59,115 nucleotides of DNA from Cyanobacteria bacterium UBA6984 (GTDB lineage: Bacteria > Cyanobacteriota > Vampirovibrionia > Gastranaerophilales > Gastranaerophilaceae), in assembly GCA_002450015.1 (NCBI GenBank), contig DJYG01000059.1, positions 1 to 59,115 on the forward strand, read 5' to 3'. Made by a program: the position numbers and the translations under genes. The stretch's first letter is position 1. Every line of letters starts with the position of its first letter. Positions 24,687 through 33,442 of this stretch are shown piece after piece. The notes under the pieces were generated by a model that saw only the letters and a list, made by a program, of their open reading frames with translations, had not been told where the DNA came from and made no database searches.

Positions 24687-25763
24687 ATGACTTTTGACTC
24701 AAAAATCAGACCAATACAATGGAAAGATGGTATTTCAAGAATGCTTGATCAAACTGTTATTCCTTATGAATATAAATATGTTGATATTACTACAGGTCAA
24801 CAAATGTTTGATGCGATAAAAAACATGATTGTAAGAGGTGCGCCGGCTATTGGTATTGCTGGTGCGCATGGTGTTGTTTTATATGCTCAAGAATTGGAAA
24901 AAGAAAATTTATCATTAGATGAATTTAAAAAGCAATTAATTGAAAAAACAGATTATATGTCAACATCAAGACCGACTGCAGTAAATCTAATGTGGGCTTG
25001 CAAGCAACAAAGGGATATTATTGAAAAATCATCATCTGATATAAAAGGTATTATTAAAGAATTAACAGAAAAAGCAATAGAAATAGAAAAAGATGATATT
25101 GAAAGATGTATAAAAATTGGAGAAAATGGTGCAGATGTTGTTCCAAAAGGAGCAACAATACTTACTCATTGCAACGCAGGAGCTTTAGCGACAGGTGGTT
25201 ATGGTACAGCTTTAGGTGTTGTTCGTTCTGCTTATGATAGAGATAATACAGTAAAAGTTTTTGCAGATGAAACTCGTCCGCGTCAACAAGGAGCAAGACT
25301 TACAACTTTTGAACTTGCAATGGATGGTATTCCTGTAACTCTTATTACTGATGGAATGTGTTCATATTTTATGAATAAAGGCATGATTGATATGGTTTGT
25401 GTAGGCGCAGATAGAATAGCTGCAAACGGAGATACCGCAAATAAAATTGGAACATATACAGTCGCAATTGCGGCAAAATATCATAATGTACCATTTTATA
25501 TTGCAGCTCCGCTTTCTACAATTGATACAAGTATTAAATCAGGAAAAGAGATACCGATTGAAGAACGTTCAAGAGAAGAAGTTACTCATATAAACGGAAA
25601 AATTATATGCTCTGACAAAGTAAATGTAATTAACCCTGGATTTGATGTTACTCCTAACGAACTTATTGCCGGTATAATTACTGAAGTTGGTATTTTAAAA
25701 GCTCCATACGAAAAATCAATAAAAGAAGCGTTCGAAAAACACCAAAAAGATTTGTTACAATAA
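24687..25763 (+). CDS. mtnA: S-methyl-5-thioribose-1-phosphate isomerase
   Basis: A 358-residue MtnA of the eIF2B-like fold, converting methylthioribose-1-P to methylthioribulose-1-P in methionine salvage. Signature blocks are MIVRGAPAIGIAGAHGV, ILTHCNAGALATGGYGTALGV with the catalytic Cys, the DETRPRQQGARLT loop, and VGADRIAANGDTANKIGTY with the catalytic Asp. GAAAGG precedes the start. No other salvage genes are in the window, so it may serve a shunt or a ribose-1-P variant. Confidence 0.95.
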   Translation: MTFDSKIRPIQWKDGISRMLDQTVIPYEYKYVDITTGQQMFDAIKNMIVRGAPAIGIAGAHGVVLYAQELEKENLSLDEFKKQLIEKTDYMSTSRPTAVNLMWACKQQRDIIEKSSSDIKGIIKELTEKAIEIEKDDIERCIKIGENGADVVPKGATILTHCNAGALATGGYGTALGVVRSAYDRDNTVKVFADETRPRQQGARLTTFELAMDGIPVTLITDGMCSYFMNKGMIDMVCVGADRIAANGDTANKIGTYTVAIAAKYHNVPFYIAAPLSTIDTSIKSGKEIPIEERSREEVTHINGKIICSDKVNVINPGFDVTPNELIAGIITEVGILKAPYEKSIKEAFEKHQKDLLQ

Positions 25764-25818
25764 TTTCATGTTATTCATGATGTCTGTTAGAAGTAGTCAT
25801 GCGCGTGGAATATATATA

Positions 25819-25975
25819 TTATAAGGCATGCCTTAGTTTTTTAACGCAAGCAGATATGGTCAGTAAGACTTTGACTTCGATTTATTGTACCCAATTGATT
25901 GTCACAACGACTGCTTCAAAACGAATAAGGGCTGCCTATGCCATAGTGCAGCAGAAGTTTTATTGCATCCTATAA
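25819..25975 (+). ncRNA. Candidate rod-shaped structured RNA (6S RNA-like)
   Basis: In this 263-bp gap between converging genes, the ends can pair: TTATAAGGCATGC (25819-25831) with GCATCCTATAA (25965-25975), allowing two bulges. Further in, GCAAGCAGATATGG matches CCATAGTGCAGC with internal loops, so the RNA folds as a long rod of about 157 nt with an open centre, as 6S RNA does. A TATATA box (25811-25816) lies just before. Strand is assigned from that box. No Rfam search was possible; the class is a guess. Confidence 0.4.
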
Positions 25976-26026
25976 AAGTCTGATTAGGCAATTATGTAAT
26001 TGCATTAAACCACATTCCTCATCGGT

Positions 26027-26404
26027 TTAAAAATTTTGATAGACTGTTTTGTCGTTAGCAATTACCGCTTTTGGAACAAAGTCTGTTCCAAGGCCTTCTG
26101 CTATGCTTTTTATTTGCATAGAACCTGAAATTATAATAATCTTTGTTTTATAATATTGTTTTAAAAGTTGAATTTGTTCAACAAGCCATTCTCCGGCAAA
26201 TTTAGGTGAAAAATCATATTCCATAGATAAATCTGTGATTATAAAATCATAAGGATTATCTATATAATTATAAACCCATTCATATCCTTCACGAGCAGAA
26301 TAAGCTCTATCAATTTCAATTTCTTCACCATACAAAGCTTTTAGATTATCATAATGAAATTTATTCCAGCTTGGTGAATCATCGACAACAAGACAATGCT
26401 TCAT
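26027..26404 (-). CDS. Single-domain response regulator (receiver)
   Basis: A 125-residue stand-alone REC domain. The acidic pair is in CLVVDDSPSWN, the phosphorylatable Asp in DFIITDLSMEYDFSP, a Ser in IIIISGS at the Thr/Ser switch position, and the conserved Lys in FVPKAV. There is no output domain. Its ATG overlaps the stop of the upstream cyclase gene (ATGA), so the two are translationally coupled and probably act in one signalling circuit. Confidence 0.88.
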   Translation of the reverse strand: MKHCLVVDDSPSWNKFHYDNLKALYGEEIEIDRAYSAREGYEWVYNYIDNPYDFIITDLSMEYDFSPKFAGEWLVEQIQLLKQYYKTKIIIISGSMQIKSIAEGLGTDFVPKAVIANDKTVYQNF

Positions 26405-28344
26405 TTTGTAAGCCTCAATACTTCGTAAATATTCATTTTCTTTTCTTTACCACGGATTTTTACTTCTGAAATTTTTATAACATCTGCAATACCTCTAACA
26501 TGTTCGTATGTAGAAGAACTGATTAAAAATTGCGTTTTATATACTTTATTATAACTTTCTATACGGCTGGCAAGGTTAACCATATCACCAATAACAGTGT
26601 ATTCTAACCTCTTTTCAGAACCGATATTTCCTACAAAAGCCTCACCGGTATTAATTCCAACACCGATTTCAATTTTTGGTTTTCCTTCATCCAACCATTT
26701 TTTTTGTAATTCTTGAACTTTTAGTAACATTGCATTTGCACATTTTACAGCATTAATTGCGTGGTCTTTATCTTGTATTGGTTCTCCGAATATTGCCATA
26801 ACAGCATCTCCGATAAATTTATTAATAACCCCGTTGTAGCTGCTTATAATCGGTTCAAGGGCTGTAAAATATTCGTTTAATATAACAGAAATTTCATCAG
26901 GTTCAAGTTTTTCACTCATGGAAGTAAATCCCCTAATATCTGCAAATAATACTGTTACATCAGCTTTTTTACCGCCTAATTTTACATTATCAATGTTGCT
27001 TACAACATTTTCCATAATGTCTTGTGATATATACTTACCCATTGCATCTTTAATTTTTTCTTTATTTCTTGCTTCTACAATAAACTTTCTAGAATATCCA
27101 AATATCATTGTAATCATTTGTAGTGCTATCGGAGTAATTACAGGAACAGCAAAGTTAAGCTTATATGATAAAACAGACATAAATATATAGCCCAAAACCA
27201 TTATAACCATAATTCCAAGTCCGGCTATAAGTGAAAAATTAGCAACTATAATAAACGCTGCAATGACAAGGATAAAATTCAGCAAAAATTCTTGTGTATC
27301 GGTTACAGACCTAACAATTTGATTATGAATAAGATTATCTAAATTTGTTGCTTGAATATCAACCCCCGGATGTTTGTTTTGCATCGGAGTAGGAGCAGCA
27401 TCTTCAAGTCCCAATCCTTGAGCTTTTGCATTTGCACCTACATATACAATTTTGTTATCAAAACTTTTAGGATCAATTTTAGGTTTTTTGCCTGCTTTCA
27501 TTGCGTCAATTGAATCTATAATATCTACGGCAGAATAGGTTCTGTGCGTATAATCAGAGTTTTTATAATTTTTGTAAAAATGAAGAAAATTACAAATTCC
27601 TCCCCAACGTTTATGATATTTAATTTTTATTTCTTCATCACCACTTATTATCAAGTGATTTTTTGTAAGTCTTATTTGCTTAGTATTATTTAACTGTGCA
27701 AACATACGTAATCCTAGAGATGGATAATAATTTCCTTTATAGTATATTAACTGAGGAATATCCTTAATATATCCGTCAATCGGATGTGTAAATACTTTTA
27801 CTGAACCAACTTTTTTTAATGCATTGAAATATCCGTCAGGATAGCGTGATAAACTGTTATATCGGGGTTGTTCGTCAGTTTTAATTTCGTTAATTATAGG
27901 ATATTTAAACTTATCTTCAAATTTTTTATCATATAATTTTCCTTCTACCTGATTGGGATAATTATTGTTTAGTAAGCTAAATCCGCCGACAAAATTAGGT
28001 AAATCTTTGACAACGTTATACAATTGTAAATCTGCATTAGGGTTATTCAAATCAGGAGTTGTCAAAACTGCGTCAAATCCAATTATTTTAGCGTTTGTAT
28101 AGTGTCCAAGATAATCAAAAATTTTAGCATACAAATCTCTACTCCAAGGCCAACGATAACGTTCTATTGATTCATCATCAATTACAACAAGCACAATACC
28201 GTCAGAACCTTTATGACTTGCAACAAAACTTCTTACCATAAGATTATATACACCTGGTTCAAAAAAACTGCTGAAAATAACATAAGCAACTGAAATAATT
28301 ACAATAAATGCAAAAAATATAACAAGTGATTTTAATTTTTTCAT
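26401..28344 (-). CDS. CHASE2-domain adenylate/guanylate cyclase (class III)
   Basis: A 647-residue membrane sensor. It has an N-terminal membrane helix (about 7-24), an extracytoplasmic CHASE2 domain (about 35-345; VVIDDESIERYRWPWSR is typical), three membrane helices (about 350-430) and a C-terminal class III cyclase domain (about 455-645). The metal-binding Asp residues are in VLFADIRGFT and FIGDAVMAIFG, with GVGINTGEAFVGNIG and YTVIGDMVNLASRIES following. It should convert ATP or GTP to the cyclic nucleotide on an envelope signal. AAGGATAAATTA precedes the start. Coupled downstream to a receiver protein. Confidence 0.93.
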   Translation of the reverse strand: MKKLKSLVIFFAFIVIISVAYVIFSSFFEPGVYNLMVRSFVASHKGSDGIVLVVIDDESIERYRWPWSRDLYAKIFDYLGHYTNAKIIGFDAVLTTPDLNNPNADLQLYNVVKDLPNFVGGFSLLNNNYPNQVEGKLYDKKFEDKFKYPIINEIKTDEQPRYNSLSRYPDGYFNALKKVGSVKVFTHPIDGYIKDIPQLIYYKGNYYPSLGLRMFAQLNNTKQIRLTKNHLIISGDEEIKIKYHKRWGGICNFLHFYKNYKNSDYTHRTYSAVDIIDSIDAMKAGKKPKIDPKSFDNKIVYVGANAKAQGLGLEDAAPTPMQNKHPGVDIQATNLDNLIHNQIVRSVTDTQEFLLNFILVIAAFIIVANFSLIAGLGIMVIMVLGYIFMSVLSYKLNFAVPVITPIALQMITMIFGYSRKFIVEARNKEKIKDAMGKYISQDIMENVVSNIDNVKLGGKKADVTVLFADIRGFTSMSEKLEPDEISVILNEYFTALEPIISSYNGVINKFIGDAVMAIFGEPIQDKDHAINAVKCANAMLLKVQELQKKWLDEGKPKIEIGVGINTGEAFVGNIGSEKRLEYTVIGDMVNLASRIESYNKVYKTQFLISSSTYEHVRGIADVIKISEVKIRGKEKKMNIYEVLRLTK

Positions 28345-28409
28345 TAATTTATCCTTACGTAATTTATTTTATTTCATGATATAATAAATTTGTAAAAAAG
28401 GATACTACT

Positions 28410-29018
28410 ATGAATAAAAATGTTATGGAATTAGTTGCGGAAGAAAAAATCTATCCGATAGTTAGAAGCAAAGATGCTAAAAATGCTGTTGACGTTGCAC
28501 ATGCATTAATTGATGGTGGAATAAAAGTTTTGGAAATAGTTGTTGAAAATCCATCTCTATATTCTGCGATAGAAGAAATATCAAAAGATGCCATCGTATG
28601 TGCCGGTGGAATTATCACGCAGCAACAAGCAGAACAAGCTATAGAATGTGGCGCTAGGTTATTTTCATCTCCATTATCACAAATGAATATTGTAAAAATT
28701 TCAAAAAATAAAAAAGTTCCTTTTATTGCAGGAGCTTCAACTCCAAATGAGGCTTATCACGCTTGGCAAGCAAGAGTTCCATTAATTAAAATATTTCCTG
28801 TAACAGCTCTTGGTGGAGTTCAATATATAGAAGACATGCTTAGACCAATGCCATTTTTGAAAATAATGCCAATGGGACACATAATGCTTAAAGATGTTCC
28901 TGCATATATTAAAGCCGGAGCTGTTTCTGTTGGTGTTGGCAGAGATTTTTATGACGGATTAAATTTTAATGAAATTACAAAACGCGCTAAAGATATTTTA
29001 AATGTCGTAAAGGGTTAA
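28410..29018 (+). CDS. eda: KDPG/KHG aldolase
   Basis: A 202-residue class I aldolase that splits 2-keto-3-deoxy-6-phosphogluconate to pyruvate and glyceraldehyde-3-P (Entner-Doudoroff) or acts on 4-hydroxy-2-oxoglutarate. The catalytic Glu lies in VLEIVVENPS, the Schiff-base Lys in PLIKIFPVTALGG, and phosphate binding in VSVGVGRDFYDG. AAAGGA precedes ATG 28410. csaB starts one base after its stop, so they share a transcript although functionally unrelated. Confidence 0.92.
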   Translation: MNKNVMELVAEEKIYPIVRSKDAKNAVDVAHALIDGGIKVLEIVVENPSLYSAIEEISKDAIVCAGGIITQQQAEQAIECGARLFSSPLSQMNIVKISKNKKVPFIAGASTPNEAYHAWQARVPLIKIFPVTALGGVQYIEDMLRPMPFLKIMPMGHIMLKDVPAYIKAGAVSVGVGRDFYDGLNFNEITKRAKDILNVVKG

Positions 29019-29019
29019 T

Positions 29020-30036
29020 ATGACAAAGAAAGTTGTAATATCAGGATATTACGGAGCGGATAACTTTGGTGATGAGTGTATATTGGAAACTCTTGTTCAG
29101 AGATTAAAAAAATTAAAAGCTGATATTACTGTACTATCAACAAACCCTGAAAAAACAGAAAATGTTTATAAAGTAAAATCAATAAAAAAATTCGCAATCG
29201 GAAAAGTTATAAAAACAATATCTAAATCAGATATTTTAATATCAGGAGGCGGCAGTTTACTTCAAGATGCAACAAGTGTAAAGAGTTTATTCTACTATCT
29301 TTTTGTAATTTTCATTGCTCAATTTTTTAAAAAAGAAGTTATAATATTTGCTCAAGGAATAGGTCCAATTTCAAATAAAATTGGAGAATTTTTTACAAAA
29401 AAACTTTTAAAAAAATGCCGTTGGGTAAGTGTAAGAGATGATAAAAGCTTGTTTTTATTAAGAGGGTGGGGAATTAAAACTGAACTTGTATGTGACCCTT
29501 TATATGACCTTGAATTAGAAGGTTCAAATCCCGAAAACAGAATCGGTATTCAACTTAGAAATTTTAAAACATTAACAGAAAAACTTTTAATCACACTGGC
29601 AAATCGTGTTGCAATTGATTTTCCTGACAAAGAAATTGAAATTTATTCACTTCAAGACAGCAATGATTTAGAAGTTTGCAAGCATTTTGAAAGTCTTCTT
29701 CTTGCAGTTAATCCTAACTTAAAAACAAATGTTATTTCAGGTAGAACACCAAAAGAAATTATAAAATTAATGGCTAATTTAGAATATATGATTGCAATGA
29801 GATTTCACGCTATTTTAATTGCTATAAAATATGGTGTTAAAACACTTGCTATAAATTATGATTATAAAGTGGAAAATATAGCAAATGATGCAAAAATACC
29901 TTTATTATCAATGAATGCAACAGAAAATTACGGTTATATGTTCAACAGATTGAAGAACTTAGACCGTCGTGCATTAATTGAATTTGCCAATAAAAAACAC
30001 TTCGATTGGGAAGTATTTGATTTATTGGTGAAGTAG
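29020..30036 (+). CDS. csaB: Polysaccharide pyruvyl transferase CsaB
   Basis: A 338-residue pyruvyltransferase. It starts VVISGYYGADNFGDECILE, has SGGGSLLQDATS and FAQGIGP, VSVRDDKS, and later MRFHAILIAIKYGVK, all typical of CsaB. The family adds ketal-linked pyruvate from PEP to a wall-linked polysaccharide, creating the ligand for SLH domains. An SLH-domain protein lies at 33443, supporting that role. Its last 15 bases overlap the end of the convergent small gene at 30022. Confidence 0.9.
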   Translation: MTKKVVISGYYGADNFGDECILETLVQRLKKLKADITVLSTNPEKTENVYKVKSIKKFAIGKVIKTISKSDILISGGGSLLQDATSVKSLFYYLFVIFIAQFFKKEVIIFAQGIGPISNKIGEFFTKKLLKKCRWVSVRDDKSLFLLRGWGIKTELVCDPLYDLELEGSNPENRIGIQLRNFKTLTEKLLITLANRVAIDFPDKEIEIYSLQDSNDLEVCKHFESLLLAVNPNLKTNVISGRTPKEIIKLMANLEYMIAMRFHAILIAIKYGVKTLAINYDYKVENIANDAKIPLLSMNATENYGYMFNRLKNLDRRALIEFANKKHFDWEVFDLLVK

Positions 30037-30285
30037 GCGTCTGAACATGTTTCTTAAATAATCTACAATCTTTAGCAACATTGGCGGATCAGTGTAGATA
30101 ATTTCTTTTGCATCTTTTAAAGAAAATGTATCATTTTTTTCTTCAAAAAGACTTTTTTTACGTTCATCGTCCTCTTGCTTTTTGCGCTGCTGTTCAAAAT
30201 AGCCGGTGTTGCCTGCACCGCCGTCTTGAGTTTGTGCAGCCCTCAATTGTGGGGTATTGTGTAGTGGATTTACGTCAAAACTCAT
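30022..30285 (-). CDS. Small hydrophilic protein of unknown function
   Basis: An 87-residue protein, MSFDVNPLHNTPQLRAAQTQ..., rich in Gln, Lys and Glu in the middle and ending in a basic amphipathic helix (LLKIVDYLRNMFRRLLHQ). GGAGGCAAAG lies before the ATG, a strong ribosome site, so it is likely real. It overlaps the 3' end of csaB tail to tail. No family recognised. Confidence 0.65.
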   Translation of the reverse strand: MSFDVNPLHNTPQLRAAQTQDGGAGNTGYFEQQRKKQEDDERKKSLFEEKNDTFSLKDAKEIIYTDPPMLLKIVDYLRNMFRRLLHQ

Positions 30286-30349
30286 AGCTTTGCCTCCATA
30301 AACTATATTCCCACTTTAGCAGTTTTTTAATCTTATTTTATCGTTCAAG

Positions 30350-31834
30350 TTACTTATTTTTTACGTCTTTAAAGAATGTCATAACAATACTGAATACAAT
30401 CGTTACCAATACAAATCCCCAACCAGCAACAAGAAGATTTGATATTGGATAGCCACCGTATGGATGTTTTATATTTTCATATAAGTAACTGCCAACAATT
30501 GCGGCAAAAACAAAAGGACAAAGATATTTTATGCAAAATATCCATGATTTTCCGTATTTAAATTTACAATTTTTATTAATTATTTCAAGCATTTTGTCAG
30601 CTCCGTAAATCCAACCCAATGCTATTGTTTCTACTAAACCTATTGCAATTAAATTAAAATCATTCATAAAATGATCGACAATATCAACCCAATACAAACC
30701 TGCATTTGTAGTATAAATCATCGCGATTAAACATCCAACTATACAGAAAAATAATGCTGTTTTCTGTTTAGAAGTACCAAATTTATCTTTAAATGATGTT
30801 GTAACCCCTGCAACAATTGAAAATACTGAACCTAAAGCAAGTGTAAACAAAATTATAAAGAATATTAATGAGAATAATATAACCATCCACTTTCCACCGG
30901 GCATTGCAGCAATTGCAGTTGGATATGTCGCAAATGCAAGCATAATTCCTGAATGAGTCATTTCTGATATAGGAGTATTTTGAATATGCGATAAATAACC
31001 TAAAGAACCAAAACAAGCAAATCCTGCTATAAAACTTACAAATGCATCAGCAATTGCAATAATAATACTATCTGAAGTAACAGGTGCATCTTCAGGTAAA
31101 TAACTTCCGTATGCAACCATTATTGAAAATAAAATACTTAATGAGAAAAATACCTGACCATAAGCAGCAGCCCAAACACTAGGCTGTAACAATTTTGACC
31201 AATCCGGTACAAGGTAATAATATATACCATCCATAGCTCCAGGTAAAGTAACAGCTCTTATAATCATTATTACCAGTAATGCTAAAGGTACTGTTACAAC
31301 ATAATTTAAAACAGAACTAACAGAATCTACACCATTTCTTATACATACCCATATAAAAAACCAACCAATAATCATTGCGATTAAAATACAAGGTACAAAT
31401 CCTCCAATATCAAACATTCCGCTCGATACATGCAAGGCATCTTTCATAAATACATCAGCAGCAGCTTTATGCATCCAAGGTGAAGAAAATGATAGATATA
31501 CATAATATATCACCCAAGCTAATACCGTCGAATAATATGAAGCAATGCAAGACGCAGTACCAACACCTAACCAGCCTATCCATTCAAAATGAGGATTTAA
31601 TTTTTTTAATGCAATCGGAGAACCTGCTTGAAAATGTTTACCTAAAGAAATTTCCATTGCCAATAAAGGAATTCCTGCTGTTACTATTGCAATAAAATAC
31701 GGTATCAAAAATGCTCCGCCACCATTTTGATATACAATTCCCGGAAAACGCCACATATTACCCAATCCGACCGCAGAAGCTACTGATGCCAATATAAATG
31801 TAAATCGTGAATTCCAAGTATCTCTTTTTTCCAT
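30350..31834 (-). CDS. Neurotransmitter:sodium symporter family transporter
   Basis: A 494-residue NSS (SNF) family transporter with about 12 membrane helices, using Na+ to import an amino acid or amine. The N-terminus carries WNSRFTFILASVASAVGLGN and MWRFPGIVYQNGGGAFL, the unwound TM1 that binds Na+ and substrate in LeuT-like proteins. AAAAGGGA lies before the start. Substrate unknown; LeuT-type members take hydrophobic amino acids. Confidence 0.94.
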   Translation of the reverse strand: MEKRDTWNSRFTFILASVASAVGLGNMWRFPGIVYQNGGGAFLIPYFIAIVTAGIPLLAMEISLGKHFQAGSPIALKKLNPHFEWIGWLGVGTASCIASYYSTVLAWVIYYVYLSFSSPWMHKAAADVFMKDALHVSSGMFDIGGFVPCILIAMIIGWFFIWVCIRNGVDSVSSVLNYVVTVPLALLVIMIIRAVTLPGAMDGIYYYLVPDWSKLLQPSVWAAAYGQVFFSLSILFSIMVAYGSYLPEDAPVTSDSIIIAIADAFVSFIAGFACFGSLGYLSHIQNTPISEMTHSGIMLAFATYPTAIAAMPGGKWMVILFSLIFFIILFTLALGSVFSIVAGVTTSFKDKFGTSKQKTALFFCIVGCLIAMIYTTNAGLYWVDIVDHFMNDFNLIAIGLVETIALGWIYGADKMLEIINKNCKFKYGKSWIFCIKYLCPFVFAAIVGSYLYENIKHPYGGYPISNLLVAGWGFVLVTIVFSIVMTFFKDVKNK

Positions 31835-31939
31835 ATCTAATCCCTTTTTCTTATTACATTAATAGTAGCATAAACAAAACTTTAAAAGAATTAGTGATAT
31901 AACTACACTTAACATTTCTTAATTATATTTATAAAAAAA

Positions 31940-31964
31940 TGAACATTTTAATTTCTCAATCGTT
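31940..31964 (+). promoter_or_regulatory. Candidate ECF-type promoter of the stress operon
   Basis: TGAAC (31940-31944), 16 nt and CGTT (31961-31964) resemble ECF sigma promoters (GAAC at -35, CGT at -10). It stands 25 nt before the anti-sigma gene, as expected for autoregulation. Confidence 0.45.
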
Positions 31965-31988
31965 ATATTTGTGTAAAGGATAAAAATT

Positions 31989-32339
31989 ATGAACAATAAA
32001 TGTACAAAATTTGAAAGTTTATTTTTGTTTCGCAATGAAACAGAACTTGAAGAACATTTGAAAGAATGTCCTGATTGCAGAGCAGAAAAAGAAAAGATGG
32101 ACAAAGTTTCAGAGTTACTTCAAGAAGTTAAGCCATATTACGCACAACAAAGAAAAAGGAGTTTTACACGCTTAAAAGTTGCTTGTATATTGTGTTTTGG
32201 TATGTTTACAGGCTTGTTGATAGGATATTTTACTCAGTATGGATATAATACAACAAGTTCTGCTTATTATGACACAGAGCAAACAACAAATGATTACGGA
32301 ATGCCGATAGACAGTTACGGGTTAATAAGTTTAAATTAA
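31989..32339 (+). CDS. Zinc-finger anti-sigma factor (membrane)
   Basis: A 116-residue protein with the ZAS motif HLKECPDC near residues 20-27, a coiled region, one membrane helix (about 61-80), and a short Tyr/Thr-rich outer tail. ZAS anti-sigma factors bind and hold ECF sigma factors at the membrane until released by stress. Its stop codon shares one base with the start of the sigma gene (TAATG). AAAGGA precedes the ATG. The order is anti-sigma first, the reverse of the common arrangement. Confidence 0.82.
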   Translation: MNNKCTKFESLFLFRNETELEEHLKECPDCRAEKEKMDKVSELLQEVKPYYAQQRKRSFTRLKVACILCFGMFTGLLIGYFTQYGYNTTSSAYYDTEQTTNDYGMPIDSYGLISLN

Positions 32340-32836
32340 TGGATTTTAAAAAGATAATAAAAAACAATCAAAATAATGTTAAAAACATTATAAGATTAAT
32401 AACAAAAGAGGAAAATGAAGATATAGAACAAGAAGTATATATCAAAGTTTGGCAAAAGTCAGATTCTTACGAAGAGCATGGCAAGTTCACAGGCTGGATT
32501 GGAACAATTGCCAAGAATTTTTCAAAAGATTACTTAAAATCTTCATCAAAAAAGATTAAAGATAATTCGTGCAACGATGAAGAAAAAGTAAACGAAATAA
32601 ATGATAAGTCGGATAATCCGGAAATCGCGCTTATCAGAAAGGAAAGACAAAAAAGAATAGTTAAAGCAATAAATTCTCTAAAGCCAAAATTAAAAGAAGT
32701 AATCATGATGTATGAAATAGATGGGCTTAGTTACGAATACATTGCACATACACTGAATTGCCCGATAGGTACTGTAAAATCAAGACTATTCAACGCAAAA
32801 CAAGAATTGGCAAAATCTCTTGAAGATATGCTATAA
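32339..32836 (+). CDS. ECF-family RNA polymerase sigma factor
   Basis: A 165-residue ECF sigma. Region 2 (about 10-75) contains DIEQEVYIKVWQK and GKFTGWIGTIAKNFSKDYLK; region 4 (about 108-160) has LKEVIMMYEIDGLSYEYIA followed by the helix-turn-helix GTVKSRLFNAKQEL. Translation is coupled to the anti-sigma gene by a one-base overlap. Downstream comes a Spy/CpxP-like gene, a classic target of envelope stress. Confidence 0.93.
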   Translation: MDFKKIIKNNQNNVKNIIRLITKEENEDIEQEVYIKVWQKSDSYEEHGKFTGWIGTIAKNFSKDYLKSSSKKIKDNSCNDEEKVNEINDKSDNPEIALIRKERQKRIVKAINSLKPKLKEVIMMYEIDGLSYEYIAHTLNCPIGTVKSRLFNAKQELAKSLEDML

Positions 32837-32857
32837 CAAAAGAAAGGAAATTTGATT

Positions 32858-33379
32858 ATGATGAAAAAAACACTAATTTTAACAGCAATACTAGCACTAA
32901 CAGCAACAACAGCAATTGCAGCAGATACAACATCAAAATCAGAATGTACAAAATGCAAAGCTCCTCAAGCCGGTCAGATGCCGCCAAGAGGTATGCATCA
33001 TAAACGTCATCCTATGGATTTTGAAAAAAGATTGAATTTGACAGATGCTCAAAAAGCTAAAGTTAAAAAACAAAGAGAAGCTGATAGAGCAAAAATTGAC
33101 CCTATTAGAAAACAAATTCAAGAGAAAAAAGAAGCAAAATTTGAAATTATCAAAAAATATGAAGAAAAAGATGCAGATTTAATTAAGCTAAATCAAGAAA
33201 TAAAAGTATTAAAAGATAAAGAACATAAAATAATGGAAGCAAATCGAAAAGCTTTTGAATCTATTTTGACTAAAGAACAAAAAGCTGAATTAGAAAAAAT
33301 TAAAGCTGAACACGAAAAGAAAAAAGATTTGCCAAGAAGATGCCCTCTAAAAAATGGTCAAGCTCCTGATAAAGAATAA
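32858..33379 (+). CDS. Spy/CpxP-family periplasmic protein
   Basis: A 173-residue secreted protein with a signal peptide (KKTLILTAILALTATTAIAA). After a Cys/His/Met-rich segment (CTKCKAPQ, GMHHKRHPM) there are two LTxxQ-type motifs, LTDAQKAKVKKQ and LTKEQKAELEKI, flanking long charged helices. These mark the Spy/CpxP/ZraP group of ATP-independent chaperones and metal sensors. ATG 32858 follows AAAGGAAA. As the third gene of the sigma/anti-sigma operon it is probably an effector or a feedback sensor. A perfect terminator follows. Confidence 0.82.
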   Translation: MMKKTLILTAILALTATTAIAADTTSKSECTKCKAPQAGQMPPRGMHHKRHPMDFEKRLNLTDAQKAKVKKQREADRAKIDPIRKQIQEKKEAKFEIIKKYEEKDADLIKLNQEIKVLKDKEHKIMEANRKAFESILTKEQKAELEKIKAEHEKKKDLPRRCPLKNGQAPDKE

Positions 33380-33390
33380 ATTTATGTACA

Positions 33391-33435
33391 AGAAGGCGCG
33401 TTTTTTGTGAAACAAAAAACGCGCCTTCTGCTTTT
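33391..33435 (+). terminator. Terminator of the ECF operon
   Basis: AGAAGGCGCGTTTTTTGT (33391-33408) and ACAAAAAACGCGCCTTCT (33412-33429) form a perfect 18-bp stem with a GAA loop, followed by GCTTTTT. Confidence 0.9.
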
Positions 33436-33442
33436 TATTGAA

